From contig JBPOIJ010000010.1 in the NCBI GenBank assembly GCA_052034585.1, forward strand, positions 81,377 through 145,376: a DNA stretch of 64,000 nt. The letters run 5' to 3'. The translations under genes were made by a program, and so were the position numbers. Below the pieces are notes generated by a model, which ran no database searches, had not been told where the DNA came from, and saw nothing but the letters and a program-made list of their open reading frames with translations. This DNA is from Xiheimicrobium sp052034585. Its GTDB lineage: Bacteria; Myxococcota; Myxococcia; Myxococcales; Myxococcaceae. This document shows, in pieces, positions 32,611 to 41,880 of the stretch (position 1 is its first letter; each line of letters opens with the position of its first letter).

Positions 32611-33378
32611 ATGCTCCGCGCCACCCTGCTCGGTTCGGTCTTCGTCCTCTCCTGTCCCGGCCCGTCGCCGCTGTGCTCGGTGCGCAACTGCGAAGGCTGC
32701 TGCACCTTCAAGACTCCGAGCGATCCCGGTACCTGTCAGCTGGGCGATGCGGTCAGCGCGTGCGGGAGCGGCGGCGCGGTCTGTTCGGCCTGCGCGGAGG
32801 GACAGAGCTGTTCGGCCCTTCGGGTGTGCAAGGGCGTCGACGAGCCGTATCCGACCGGCGCCAAGTTCGTCTTCGCGAGCTCGCAGACCTACCAAGGCAA
32901 CCTGGGTGGGCTCGCGGGCGCCGACGCGAAGTGCCAGGGCCTCGCCGCCGATGCGGGTCTCTCGGGAACGTTCCGCGCATACCTGTCGGATCTCACCGAC
33001 GCAGGAGTGCCCATCGTCGCGCTGCAGCGCTTCACCGGTGACGGGCCCTGGGTGATGCGGACGCGTGACGCGATGGGGAAGGTACTGCGACCGTTCGACA
33101 GCCGTGCCGCGCTCGCCGGGCCGCCGCGTTCTCCCATCGATCAAGACGAGACCGGCCACGTCTTCGTGCTCTTCGACAAGCGCCAGGTGTGGACGGGCTC
33201 GCTCCTCGACGGGGGCACCGACGCGCCGACGCCGACGCGCGACACCACCTGCTCGCATTGGACCAGTACGAGCGCCACCGGGCTCTACGGCATCATCGAC
33301 GTGCCGACCGACAAGTGGAGCGGGCTCGGGGCAGTGTCGTGCGCCGACGACAATCGGCTCTATTGCTTCGAGCAGTGA
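32611..33378 (+). CDS. DUF1554 (collagen/lectin-like) lipoprotein
   Basis: 255 aa from the ATG at 32611, which gives MLRATLLGSVFVLSC (lipid Cys15). A Cys-rich piece (20-75, with CEGCC and CSACAEGQSC) is followed by a DUF1554 domain near 85-255: KFVFASSQTYQGNLGG, then LAGADAKCQGLAADAGL, FRAYLSD, and a late DNRLYCFEQ. The domain is related to C-type-lectin/endostatin-like folds and is known from Leptospira and myxobacterial surface proteins. The ligand is unknown. Confidence 0.82.
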   Translation: MLRATLLGSVFVLSCPGPSPLCSVRNCEGCCTFKTPSDPGTCQLGDAVSACGSGGAVCSACAEGQSCSALRVCKGVDEPYPTGAKFVFASSQTYQGNLGGLAGADAKCQGLAADAGLSGTFRAYLSDLTDAGVPIVALQRFTGDGPWVMRTRDAMGKVLRPFDSRAALAGPPRSPIDQDETGHVFVLFDKRQVWTGSLLDGGTDAPTPTRDTTCSHWTSTSATGLYGIIDVPTDKWSGLGAVSCADDNRLYCFEQ

Positions 33379-33379
33379 G

Positions 33380-34021
33380 TCAGCGAGGAACGAGGCGCCA
33401 GAGCCCACCAGCCTTCTTCGGAGCGAGCACGCCAGGCTTCGCGAAGCGGGCGGCGTACGTGTCGGCGTCGTCGCGGCTCGCGCCCTCGGGCAACTCGAAG
33501 CCGGTGAAGACCACGCCCGCCGCCTTGGCCGAGAAGCGATGCCGGAACACCGAGTCACCGGCGTAGGTGAGCGCGAGCCTTCCCGTCCAGGTCACCTCGT
33601 AGCGCGTGCCCTTGCGCTTCAGCCTCAAGTCGCCGCTGCGCACCGAGTCGTGCCCGAGCAAGTAGACGTGGAGCGCGCGGCTGTCGCCCTGGTGCTTCGC
33701 GAGATCGACCCACTTCACGCCGCCCAAGAACGCCTTCTTCTCGAGCTTGCGCCGCTCGGTGGCGACGAGGAGGCCGGTCTCGTCGTCCCAGTTCACCGAA
33801 GAGATGGTGCAGCGGTGGTAGTTGTTCCAGACGATCGGCGCCTGCCAATCGGAGGCATCTTCATCGTCGTCGGGATCGCGTTCGGCCGAGTAGTCCTCGG
33901 TGACGAGCTCGACGTCGAGGAACAGGCCCTTCTCGGGATCGACCCGCCCCATCAGATCGAGCGCCTTCAGCCGATGTCCTTCGGGCCACGGGTTGCCGGC
34001 GAACCAGATGCGACCTTTCAT
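33380..34021 (-). CDS. Hypothetical protein (213 aa)
   Basis: Start ATG at 34021. An upstream ATG at 34144 has an AGGA nearby and would add 41 residues, but the added codons show weaker third-position GC, so the shorter form is preferred. The protein is soluble, acidic in the middle (DPDDDEDASD near 52-61) and beta-rich after that, with a phrase LALTYAGDSVFRHRF near 152-166. I do not recognise it. It lies between a DUF1554 lipoprotein and a divergent M23 peptidase. Confidence 0.65.
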   Translation of the reverse strand: MKGRIWFAGNPWPEGHRLKALDLMGRVDPEKGLFLDVELVTEDYSAERDPDDDEDASDWQAPIVWNNYHRCTISSVNWDDETGLLVATERRKLEKKAFLGGVKWVDLAKHQGDSRALHVYLLGHDSVRSGDLRLKRKGTRYEVTWTGRLALTYAGDSVFRHRFSAKAAGVVFTGFELPEGASRDDADTYAARFAKPGVLAPKKAGGLWRLVPR

Positions 34022-34159
34022 TCGGCTGGTCGTACGCCACCAGCCACGCGCGCGCGAGGATCGCGGTGGATCGGCGACGTCGACCCACATTCCCGCACGG
34101 GTCTCACGCAAAACGATCGTGCGCGAGGCCGTCGATCTCTGCATGATTCGGAGTTCCTG

Positions 34160-35146
34160 ATGCTCTCGGCCTTCCTCCTCAGCGCGACCCTCGGCACCGC
34201 GCCGACGCTCAAGCAGGCGCGAGCCCTCGCTGAAGACGTGTTCGCGGGGCGATCGTCCCAGGCCTGGAAATCGGCCTCGCCGGCGCTGAAGGCGAAGGTG
34301 CGGAACGAAGCGGGCCTCCGCGCGCTCATCACTCAAGCAGGCACCGGCCTCGGCACCGAGGTTCGGTTGATCACCGAGTCGTTCTCCCTCGAGCCCACCG
34401 CCTCGGTGTACCGCCGCGTCTCCGCGGTCACGAACTGGGCGCGCGGAATGGAGCTCGAGCTCTCGTTCGACGCGAACGGGCAACTCGGTGGTTTGTTGGT
34501 TCGGCCCGCGATGAAAGAAGCGCCGACGGTCGATGCGCGGCACAAGACCGCAGCGAAGCTGAGGCTCCCCTTCGACGGGAGCTGGTTCGTGCTCTGGGGC
34601 GGGCGCACCTACGAAGAGAACCGCCACACGCCCGTGCCCGACATGCGCTTCGCGATGGACGTCTTCATCGTGCGCGGCGCTGGCACCTTCACCAGCGCCG
34701 GCAAGCGCAACGAGGACTACTTCGCGTGGGGCCAGCCGATGCTCGCTCCGGCCGACGGGGTGATCGTCGACGTGGTGAATGACGCGCCCGACAACCAGCC
34801 CAACGTGGCTCGGCCCGGCGCGGTCTTCGGCAACCTCGTGGTGATCGATCACGGCGGTGGCGAGTTCTCGCTCCTGGGTCACCTCCAGCACGGCAGCGTG
34901 ACGGTGAAGAAGGGCCAGCGGGTGAGCGCTGGTCAGCAGATCGCTCGGTGCGGAAACAGCGGCATGTCGACCGAGCCGCACCTGCACTACCAGCTGATGG
35001 ACGACGGCGACTGGAAGCGCGCGCAAGGGCTCCCGGCGCAGTTCACCGACTACCTCGCCAACGATCGCTTCGTCGAGCTCGGAGAGCCGATGCGCACCCA
35101 GACGATCGCGCCCGCCTCGGTCGAAGCCAGCCGCCGAGACGACTGA
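34160..35146 (+). CDS. M23-family (LytM) metallopeptidase
   Basis: 328 aa from the ATG at 34160, giving a signal peptide (MLSAFLLSATLGT). The N-terminal 120 residues are a small alpha/beta region with several helices. The C-terminal 200 residues are an M23 domain: HTPVPDMRFAMDVF holds the first zinc ligands, then VVIDHGGGEFSLLGHLQHG, and the HLHYQL motif close to the end. It should hydrolyse peptidoglycan peptides in the periplasm; all four metal and catalytic positions appear present. It ends 3 bp before the stop of the convergent FHA gene. Confidence 0.88.
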   Translation: MLSAFLLSATLGTAPTLKQARALAEDVFAGRSSQAWKSASPALKAKVRNEAGLRALITQAGTGLGTEVRLITESFSLEPTASVYRRVSAVTNWARGMELELSFDANGQLGGLLVRPAMKEAPTVDARHKTAAKLRLPFDGSWFVLWGGRTYEENRHTPVPDMRFAMDVFIVRGAGTFTSAGKRNEDYFAWGQPMLAPADGVIVDVVNDAPDNQPNVARPGAVFGNLVVIDHGGGEFSLLGHLQHGSVTVKKGQRVSAGQQIARCGNSGMSTEPHLHYQLMDDGDWKRAQGLPAQFTDYLANDRFVELGEPMRTQTIAPASVEASRRDD

Positions 35147-35149
35147 ACC

Positions 35150-36067
35150 TCACGACCCTCGCTGGAGTACCAGAGGCCCGCGGTCCCACCGGGGGAAGGT
35201 GCGCCGCACGGCCTCGAGGAGCGCTTGGCCCACCCTCGGCGGCTGAGGCGCGAAGCCGAGGCGCACGGTGCGCGCCGTCCGCGGTCCGAGGCGCTCGAGG
35301 ATCTCGACGAGGTGGTGAGCGACGAGCTCGAACGGAGGCTCCTGGGGCCAGGACTCGACACCGGTCGGCGGCACGATGAAGGTGGCTGGTGTTCCCACCA
35401 CGTAGTCGATGTCGAGGCGATTGAGCGTACGCAGCACCGGCACCGAGGCGAGCTGTTCGAGGTGCCAGAAGAGGCCCGGCTTCCCCACCACCGCGTGCCG
35501 TGCGAGTCGGAGTGACGTCACCAGCCCTTGGTCGGAGAAGACGGGCTGCACCGCAAAGGCTCGCGCGCTCTCGGAGAGCGCACCGAACGCGCGAAACCGC
35601 TCCGCTTCGATGTCGTGCCGTCCTCCGCTCAGCCAGTCCGCGAGGGGATCGCCGTGCTCACGAAGGAAGTCGACGTAGACCGCCAACGCCTGTGAATCGT
35701 CTGGGCGTTCGGCCACTGCGCGCTCGAGCACTTCGTTCTTCGCGATGACGACCGGCCGTTCCCGAAGCGCCAGCACGAGCCCGGTGACGAAGACGAGGAA
35801 GTCGCCGTCGGTCAGCGTGAGCGGGTGCTCGTTCTCGATCGGCCGTCCATTCAGCGAGCACTGCACCGGCGCGCCGCGCTCGGCCCACACGGTCGGAACT
35901 CCGCGCACGAGCCCCAGCAACAGATCGTGACCGAGCGCGACCTCGAGCCGAAGGTCGCAGTGCGCCGACCGGCCGACCCGAAGGGGGGACGCGGCCAGCG
36001 ACGAACTCGTGCCCAGCGCGGGAGCAGTGGTGGAGCCCGGCGGGCGAGCGACGACCTCGGCGAACAC
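35150..36067 (-). CDS. FHA-domain protein with TIGR02996-like segment
   Basis: 305 aa, GTG start right after the TGA of a 57-codon gene. Residues 25-105 fit an FHA fold (LRVGRSAHCDLRLE, then VQCSLNGRPIENEHPLTL and DGDFLVF), normally a phosphothreonine reader. Residues 115-190 resemble TIGR02996 (LERAVAERPDDSQALAVYVDFLREHGD). The C-terminal part has LRR-like strands (LRTLNRLDIDYV). It is the last gene of the VanZ-small protein-FHA unit, which suggests signalling linked to a membrane protein. Confidence 0.75.
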   Translation of the reverse strand: MFAEVVARPPGSTTAPALGTSSSLAASPLRVGRSAHCDLRLEVALGHDLLLGLVRGVPTVWAERGAPVQCSLNGRPIENEHPLTLTDGDFLVFVTGLVLALRERPVVIAKNEVLERAVAERPDDSQALAVYVDFLREHGDPLADWLSGGRHDIEAERFRAFGALSESARAFAVQPVFSDQGLVTSLRLARHAVVGKPGLFWHLEQLASVPVLRTLNRLDIDYVVGTPATFIVPPTGVESWPQEPPFELVAHHLVEILERLGPRTARTVRLGFAPQPPRVGQALLEAVRRTFPRWDRGPLVLQRGS

Positions 36068-36241
36068 TCAGCCACCCTGGCACGCCCGGAGCCCGCTCGA
36101 AACGCCAGCGTCGTCGACGGCGCGGAGCGAGGTGACGCGTGCCCACAGCGCGTCGAGCCGGCCTGCGAGCGCCATCGAGAGCAGCACGACGAGCGCACCC
36201 GCGAACACCGCCCCGAGCAGCCCATCGTTCGAAGAGCTCAT
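36068..36241 (-). CDS. 57-aa single-pass membrane protein
   Basis: ATG at 36241 overlaps the VanZ stop as ATGA, and the TGA stop is followed directly by the GTG of the FHA gene, so all three are translationally coupled. One TM helix (about residues 9-28: GAVFAGALVVLLSMALAG) and a short soluble tail. Its position, not its sequence, is the evidence that it is translated. No family recognised. Confidence 0.55.
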   Translation of the reverse strand: MSSSNDGLLGAVFAGALVVLLSMALAGRLDALWARVTSLRAVDDAGVSSGLRACQGG

Positions 36242-36762
36242 CGCCGATTCGCCCAGCGAAAGAGCGAGAGGGAGACGAGCGCCATCACCCCGGCGAGCGC
36301 GTTGAAGCCGACGTCGCGCCAGTCGGCGTAGCGGTTGGGCAAGAGCGCCTGAATTCCCTCGTCGCCCATTCCCGCGAGGGCGGTGAAGAGCGACGCGAAC
36401 GAGAGCCGGCCGATCTCCGAGAAGCGCACCGGCGCGGAGAAGAAGGCCGCGAGCGCGACCAGCCCGTACTCGACGAAGTGCAGCTTCTCTTCCGGCGACT
36501 CCATCGGCCAGATGACCGCGAGGTAGCCCGCGAAGACGACCACCCCAGTGACGAGGAGGAGCGGCCGGCGAAGCGCGCCACTGCGCACCAACGCCACCAC
36601 GACCGCGCCCACCACCACCACGAACACCGCGGCCACCGTCAGTCGCAGCAGGTTCGCTTCCCGCAGCGGCTCGGTGATCCGGCGCACCACGCCCAGGGTC
36701 GAATAGATGCCGAGCAGCAGCACCGCCAGGCCACCACGTGCGAGACGAGCGTCGTCCACCAT
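36238..36762 (-). CDS. VanZ-family membrane protein
   Basis: 174 aa with about five TM helices. The VanZ signature is clear: EEKLHFVEYGLVALAAF near 90-106, then GDEGIQALLPNRYADWRDVGFNALAG near 132-157. VanZ in enterococci gives low-level teicoplanin resistance; other members have no known role. It overlaps the start of the 57-codon gene. Confidence 0.88.
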   Translation of the reverse strand: MVDDARLARGGLAVLLLGIYSTLGVVRRITEPLREANLLRLTVAAVFVVVVGAVVVALVRSGALRRPLLLVTGVVVFAGYLAVIWPMESPEEKLHFVEYGLVALAAFFSAPVRFSEIGRLSFASLFTALAGMGDEGIQALLPNRYADWRDVGFNALAGVMALVSLSLFRWANRR

Positions 36763-36868
36763 CGAGAGAAGACCACATCACCGGGCCGTGCAGATCTCGT
36801 GCAGTTGAGGAGGAATCTCAGCGGGTCGCTCGCGCCGTGACAAAGGCGTGCGGGCCACTCCGGAGGCC

Positions 36869-37522
36869 TCAGCGCTTGACGCCCACCAACAGTCCATCGG
36901 GCGTCGGCACGTTCACGGTGTCGAAGTGCGCCCTCGCCTCTTCGTGGAACCGTCGCATCGCCTGGGCGCGCGGGCCCTCGTCGAGCAGCTCGCTGAAGAG
37001 GAACGAGTTGTCGCCGAGGAGCAGGCCGCCTCGCCGCACGTGCTTCGCCGCCCAGCGTCCGTAGACGTCGTAGCGCTCCTTGTCGGCGTCGATGAAGACC
37101 GCGCAGAAGGGGCCATGCCGTTCGAGCGTCGGCAGCACGTCGAGCGCCGAGCCCACGCAGAGCTCGACCTTCGACGAGAGCCCCGCTTTGGCGATGCAGT
37201 CCTTCGCGACCTCGGCGTGGCGCGCATCGAGCTCGATCGTCCACACCTTCCCGTCGGCCGGCAGCGCGCGCGCCAGATGAATCGCCGAATAGCCCGCGAG
37301 CGTGCCCAGCTCGACGACCCGCTTCGCTCCCACCATGCCCAACAACAGGCCGAGCAGCTTCCCCTCGGAGCCGGCCACTTGAATCGGCGGAAGACCGGCG
37401 CGCTGGGGCGCCTCGAAGGCGGAGGCGAGCGCCTCGTCGTGCGGCGCGTGCGTTCGATCGCACCAATCGAGGATGGGGCCGGTGAAATACGTCTGTCCGG
37501 AGCGGGAGTGGGCATCAGCCAT
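36869..37522 (-). CDS. SAM-dependent O-methyltransferase (CCoAOMT-like)
   Basis: 217 aa from the ATG at 37522; a GTG 9 bp upstream is possible. Core motifs of the catechol/caffeoyl-CoA OMT family are clear: VVELGTLAGYSAIHLA (motif I), VWTIELDARH (post-I), VFIDADKERYDVY with the DAD metal site, and GGLLLGDNSFL. It methylates small hydroxylated aromatics or similar substrates with S-adenosylmethionine. The VanZ gene lies 107 bp downstream, a gap that shows nothing. Confidence 0.9.
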   Translation of the reverse strand: MADAHSRSGQTYFTGPILDWCDRTHAPHDEALASAFEAPQRAGLPPIQVAGSEGKLLGLLLGMVGAKRVVELGTLAGYSAIHLARALPADGKVWTIELDARHAEVAKDCIAKAGLSSKVELCVGSALDVLPTLERHGPFCAVFIDADKERYDVYGRWAAKHVRRGGLLLGDNSFLFSELLDEGPRAQAMRRFHEEARAHFDTVNVPTPDGLLVGVKR

Positions 37523-37602
37523 TCCGCCCACTTACTCCGCGCACCAAGTAGTGCACACGGCGGAGCGGTGCGGGGTCATGCTGGCGTCCTTCGGGAGACT
37601 CC

Positions 37603-39030
37603 ATGACTCGTGTGCTCGTCGTCGCCTGCTCCGTCGTCGCCGTTGCCTGTTCGAACGCCGTCGACTCCGTTGGTCCACTGATGCCGCCCCAGGGCGACGC
37701 GAAGGGCGTGCAAGGCCTCGAGCGCCTCGAGCGAACCGGCGCCTTCGAGTCGGGCGTCGAGGAGCAGTTCCGGCTGCACGTCGACTCGTCCATCGTCTCG
37801 CGGGTCGAGTGGTCGGCCTCGGGTGGCGCGCTCTCCACCTCGGGCAACGCCGCGACCTGGAAGATGCCCCGCACCGCCACTGCCTCGCTCGAGCTCGCGG
37901 TGCACCGCCGTGACGGCTCGATCGGGAACCTCGTGTGGACCTTCTCGGTGCTCCCCACCGTCGACTCGAGTCGGCCGAGGTCGGCCCAAGCCGCGCTCCT
38001 CACCACCCCGATGCCGGTGCTCGACGGCGGCAGCATCGAGGTCTCGGGAGGCGCCTGCGAGGTCCGCTACGAGGGCACCACCTCGAACGTCGCCATCGCC
38101 TTCACCACTGCGACGCACCCGGCGCTCATGTACGGGCGCTGGAACGGCAGCGTCTGGACCCTCGAGGTCGTCGACGCGATGGGCTTCAACACCGGCGGTG
38201 CGATCAGCCAGTTCGTCTCGATGCAGGTCGAGGCCGCGGGGACACCTCACCTCACCTACGTTCGCGACAACCAGGTCTGGTACGCGACCAAGTCGGGCGG
38301 CACCTGGCTCCGCGAGCGCGTCGACTCGGTCGCTCAGCCGTACGCCGCCGTCGGCATCGTGTCGTCGAGCCGTGCCGAGACCTCGGCCCCGAGCATCGTC
38401 CTCGCGGCGACGACTCCGTCGGTGCTCTACGCGAGTGGAACCTCGCCCTACCGGCCGGTGATCGCCGTTCGAACCGCCGCCAACAGCTGGACGCGCAACG
38501 TCATCCCCGGTGCGGCGGCGACCACCAGCAACGTCTACCCGATGGGCGAGCTCGTCATCGATGCGGCCGGCCGCTACGTCTTCACCGCCGAAGACTTCAC
38601 CTCGGTTTCGCCCTTCACCAAGCTGATGGGGTGGACCTCCACGGGTGGTGGGCAGGCAGTGGCACAGCCCTTCGACTCGCGTGGCGACGCGGTGCTGGTG
38701 GGCGGAACCCGGCTGCTCACCCGGAGCCTGAACGGCGTCTTCGACTTCTCACTCAACTCCACCTTCAGCGCGACGACGGCGACCTGGTCGTCGGTGGAAG
38801 TGAGCGGCTCGCTCGTCGGTGATCTCGAGTGGAACCCGGTGACGAGCCGGCCCGTGCTCCTCCACCACCACGGCAGCGTGCTGGAGTTGGTCACGCCCAA
38901 CGCGAGCGGCTTCTGGACGTACACTCAGCTCGGCACCTCGAGCGGCGTGTCGGCGGGGCTGGCCGTTCACCCGACGAGCGGCGAGGCCAGCATCTGCTAC
39001 CAGGCCAACAGCCGCATCATGTTCCAGTGA
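37603..39030 (+). CDS. Lipoprotein with sialidase-like C-terminal domain (paralogue 1)
   Basis: 475 aa, ATG with GGGAG 8 bp upstream; lipoprotein signal MTRVLVVACSVVAVAC (lipid Cys16). Residues 45-130 are an Ig-like region. Residues 150-475 form a repeat-rich beta domain (TGGAISQFVSMQVEAAG, then HLTYVRDNQVWYATKSGG, then SNVYPMGELVIDAAGRYVFTAED) shared with the next gene. The pattern suggests a propeller with asp-box-like turns. The ligand is unknown. The next gene starts 8 bp downstream. Confidence 0.75.
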   Translation: MTRVLVVACSVVAVACSNAVDSVGPLMPPQGDAKGVQGLERLERTGAFESGVEEQFRLHVDSSIVSRVEWSASGGALSTSGNAATWKMPRTATASLELAVHRRDGSIGNLVWTFSVLPTVDSSRPRSAQAALLTTPMPVLDGGSIEVSGGACEVRYEGTTSNVAIAFTTATHPALMYGRWNGSVWTLEVVDAMGFNTGGAISQFVSMQVEAAGTPHLTYVRDNQVWYATKSGGTWLRERVDSVAQPYAAVGIVSSSRAETSAPSIVLAATTPSVLYASGTSPYRPVIAVRTAANSWTRNVIPGAAATTSNVYPMGELVIDAAGRYVFTAEDFTSVSPFTKLMGWTSTGGGQAVAQPFDSRGDAVLVGGTRLLTRSLNGVFDFSLNSTFSATTATWSSVEVSGSLVGDLEWNPVTSRPVLLHHHGSVLELVTPNASGFWTYTQLGTSSGVSAGLAVHPTSGEASICYQANSRIMFQ

Positions 39031-39038
39031 GGCGAACC

Positions 39039-41873
39039 GTGCGGCTCGTCGCGCTCATCAGCCTCGCCCTGGTGGCGGGGTGCCAATGCTCGGGCAAGAC
39101 CGCGCCGACGGTGACGATCCAGTCGCCGAGCGACTTCAGCTTCCTCGACGGCGTCGGCCCGCATCCCGTCAGTGGGCAGGTCGACGACCCTGACGAGATC
39201 ATTCCGCCCGAGCGCGTCACCTGGCGCTCCGATCGCGATGGTCGGGTGGCCCAGGGCGCCATCACCACCATCACCCTCTCTCCCGGCGAGCACCGACTCA
39301 CCCTCGAAGCGATCGACGCCGACGGCCTCACCGGCTCGGCGCAGGTGAGCGTCTTCGTTCGAATCGGCAACGTGGAGATGGACGCGGGTGTGCTGCCCGA
39401 TGGTGGAGTGCTCCCCGATGGTGGCGTGCGGCCCGACGGCGGAGTGCTCCCCGATGGAGGGACGACCGACACCGCTCCAGTCGCCACCATCACCCAGCCG
39501 GCGAACGGCGCCTTCTTCGACGAGGGGCAGCCCTTCGATCTCGTGGGCTCGGCGAACGACGCAGAAGACGGAATGCTCAGCGGCGGCGCGCTCGTGTGGA
39601 CGTCCGATCGCGCAGGGGTCATCGGCAGCGGCGCCCGAGTGACCTTCACCAACGCGGCGCTCGGCGTGCACCGCATCGTGCTCACCGCGACCGATCGAAC
39701 CGGGCGAACGGGCCTGGCGTCCATCTCGCTCACCGTGGTGCGGCCCGGAACGAACCGGCCGCCCGTCGTCACCATCGCCGCGCCCACCAACGGGGCCCAG
39801 CTCACCGCGGGAATGGCGGCCACGCTCCAAGGCTCGGCCACCGACCCCGAAGACGGAGCGCTCACTGGTGCCTCGCTGCGCTGGAGCTCGAACGTCGCTG
39901 GCGCGCTGGGCGCCGGCTCACCCTTCATCGCGACCCTCGCGCAGGGCGTGCACACCCTCACCCTCACCGCCACCGACTCGATGGGCGCGACCGGCAGCGC
40001 GTCGGTCACCGTCTCGGTCAACCAGCCCAACAACCGCGCACCGACGGCGACCATCACCGCGCCAGCGAGCATGCAGACGATCTTCCAGGGCACGGCGATC
40101 ACCTTCGAGGGCACCGGGGTCGATCCCGAAGACGGCGCGCTCAGCGGCATGGCGCTCTCCTGGGCCTCGAGCCGCGACGGCGCCTTGGGAACTGGGAGCC
40201 CGCTGTCGACCTCCACGCTCACCGCGGGCGATCACACCGTCACCCTGGTCGCCCGGGACTCGGGCGGGAACACCGGCACCGCGACGATCGTCGTGCGAGT
40301 GCTGCCGATGAACCAGGCTCCCGTCGTCGCCATCACCGCGCCAGCGAACGGCTCGACGATCGCGGCTGGCACCTCGGTGAGCTTCATGGGCACCGCGAAC
40401 GATGCCGAAGACGGGGTGCTCTCGGGCGCGGCCGTGCGCTGGAGCTCGAGCCGCGACGGAGCGCTCGGCACCGGCTCGGCGTTGAGCACCGCGTCGCTGT
40501 CGGTCGGCGCGCACACCATCACCTTCACCGCGACCGACTCAGGCGGTCGGAGCACCTCGGCGTCGATCTCGCTCACCGTGACGATGTCGGCGATGAACGT
40601 GCCGCCGCTCGCCCGGCTGACGGGCCCGTCGACCGGTCAGGCGACCGACGTGCTGACCTTCGACGGCTCCACCTCCTCCGACTCGGACGGCACGGTGGTG
40701 AGCTACCGCTTCGACTTCGGCGACGGCACCATGCCGGTCAGCTCGTCGGTGGCGACCGCGACCCATGCGTTCGCGATGGCGGGCACCTTCACGGTGACGC
40801 TGACGGTGACTGACGATCGAGGCGCGACCGGCGTGGCGACGCTCCCGGTCGTCCTCTCGCCCTTCGTTCGCAGGCCAGTCGTCATCACCGCGACCAACGC
40901 CGACGTCGGCACCAGCTGCGCGCTCGCGACGCCGGGGGCTCGGGTCTTCCTCGCGTGGACCGCGTCCACCCACCCGGCCGTGTTCTTCGGAGAAGTGGTG
41001 AACGGCGCCTTGCAGGCGGAGCTCGTCGATGGGCTCGGCTTCAACACCGGAGGCTCGGTCAGCCAGCACGTCGCGCTGCAGGTCGACGCCAGCAACACGC
41101 CTCACCTCGTCTACCTGCGCGATCGCCAGGTGATGTACGCGACGAAGTCGGGAACCGGCTGGCTGAGAGAGCGGGTCGACTCCGTGACCCAACCGCTCGC
41201 GACCGGCCTGAGCAGCAGCCGCGAAGCGACCTCAGCGCCGAGCCTCGCGCTCTCGGGCTCGACGCCCTCGGTGTTGTACGCCGGAGGGACGACACCGTTC
41301 CGCCCGGTGGTCGCCGTTCGCACCGGCTCGAACACCTGGACCCGCACCGGCGTCGCCTCCAGCGTGGCGAGCACGAGCAACATGTACCCGATGGGAGAGC
41401 TCGCCATCGACGCGGCGGGCAGGCACCTCTTCGCCGCCGAAGACTTCACGGCCACCAGCCCGTTCCTCCGCCTGGTCGCCTGGACTCCGAGCGGCGTGTC
41501 TTCGCTCGCGGAAGCGAACCTGAGCGGCCGAGCGAGCCTCGGCTTGGCCGGCAGCCACCTGCTGGTGCTCTCTGGCGAAGGGGTGCTCGACGTCTCCTTG
41601 AACGCGACGTTCACCGCCTCGACGGTATCGCGCTCGCTCATCGAGACCTTCGGCACCACCCAGCACGCGATCGCCGTCGACGCAGCGGGGCTCCCTCGCA
41701 TCATCGCGACCCACGGCTCGACGCTCGAGCACGTCTGGGCGACCGCGAACCCCATCTTCTGGGATCGGTCCGAGCTGGGCCCGATCGATCCCGGGCTGGT
41801 GGACGTCTCGGTGGACGGCGCGAACGCGACGCGTGCCTGCTTCGTCCGCGCGGGCAAGCTGATGCTCTATTGA
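39039..41873 (+). CDS. Ig/PKD-repeat lipoprotein with sialidase-like C-terminal domain (paralogue 2)
   Basis: 944 aa from the GTG at 39039, giving MRLVALISLALVAGC (lipid Cys15). Domains: Ig-like piece (19-110), a VLPDGG repeat stalk (112-145), four cadherin/PKD-like repeats (about 147-520, each beginning N-x-P-x-V/A-T/A-I and containing PEDG or AEDG), one PKD domain (523-615, FDFGDGTM), then a 320-residue domain highly similar to that of the upstream gene (HLVYLRDRQVMYATKSG, MYPMGELAIDAAGRHLFAAEDF). It looks like a long extracellular fibre with a terminal binding or enzymatic head. Confidence 0.85.
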   Translation: MRLVALISLALVAGCQCSGKTAPTVTIQSPSDFSFLDGVGPHPVSGQVDDPDEIIPPERVTWRSDRDGRVAQGAITTITLSPGEHRLTLEAIDADGLTGSAQVSVFVRIGNVEMDAGVLPDGGVLPDGGVRPDGGVLPDGGTTDTAPVATITQPANGAFFDEGQPFDLVGSANDAEDGMLSGGALVWTSDRAGVIGSGARVTFTNAALGVHRIVLTATDRTGRTGLASISLTVVRPGTNRPPVVTIAAPTNGAQLTAGMAATLQGSATDPEDGALTGASLRWSSNVAGALGAGSPFIATLAQGVHTLTLTATDSMGATGSASVTVSVNQPNNRAPTATITAPASMQTIFQGTAITFEGTGVDPEDGALSGMALSWASSRDGALGTGSPLSTSTLTAGDHTVTLVARDSGGNTGTATIVVRVLPMNQAPVVAITAPANGSTIAAGTSVSFMGTANDAEDGVLSGAAVRWSSSRDGALGTGSALSTASLSVGAHTITFTATDSGGRSTSASISLTVTMSAMNVPPLARLTGPSTGQATDVLTFDGSTSSDSDGTVVSYRFDFGDGTMPVSSSVATATHAFAMAGTFTVTLTVTDDRGATGVATLPVVLSPFVRRPVVITATNADVGTSCALATPGARVFLAWTASTHPAVFFGEVVNGALQAELVDGLGFNTGGSVSQHVALQVDASNTPHLVYLRDRQVMYATKSGTGWLRERVDSVTQPLATGLSSSREATSAPSLALSGSTPSVLYAGGTTPFRPVVAVRTGSNTWTRTGVASSVASTSNMYPMGELAIDAAGRHLFAAEDFTATSPFLRLVAWTPSGVSSLAEANLSGRASLGLAGSHLLVLSGEGVLDVSLNATFTASTVSRSLIETFGTTQHAIAVDAAGLPRIIATHGSTLEHVWATANPIFWDRSELGPIDPGLVDVSVDGANATRACFVRAGKLMLY

Positions 41874-41880
41874 GTCGGCG

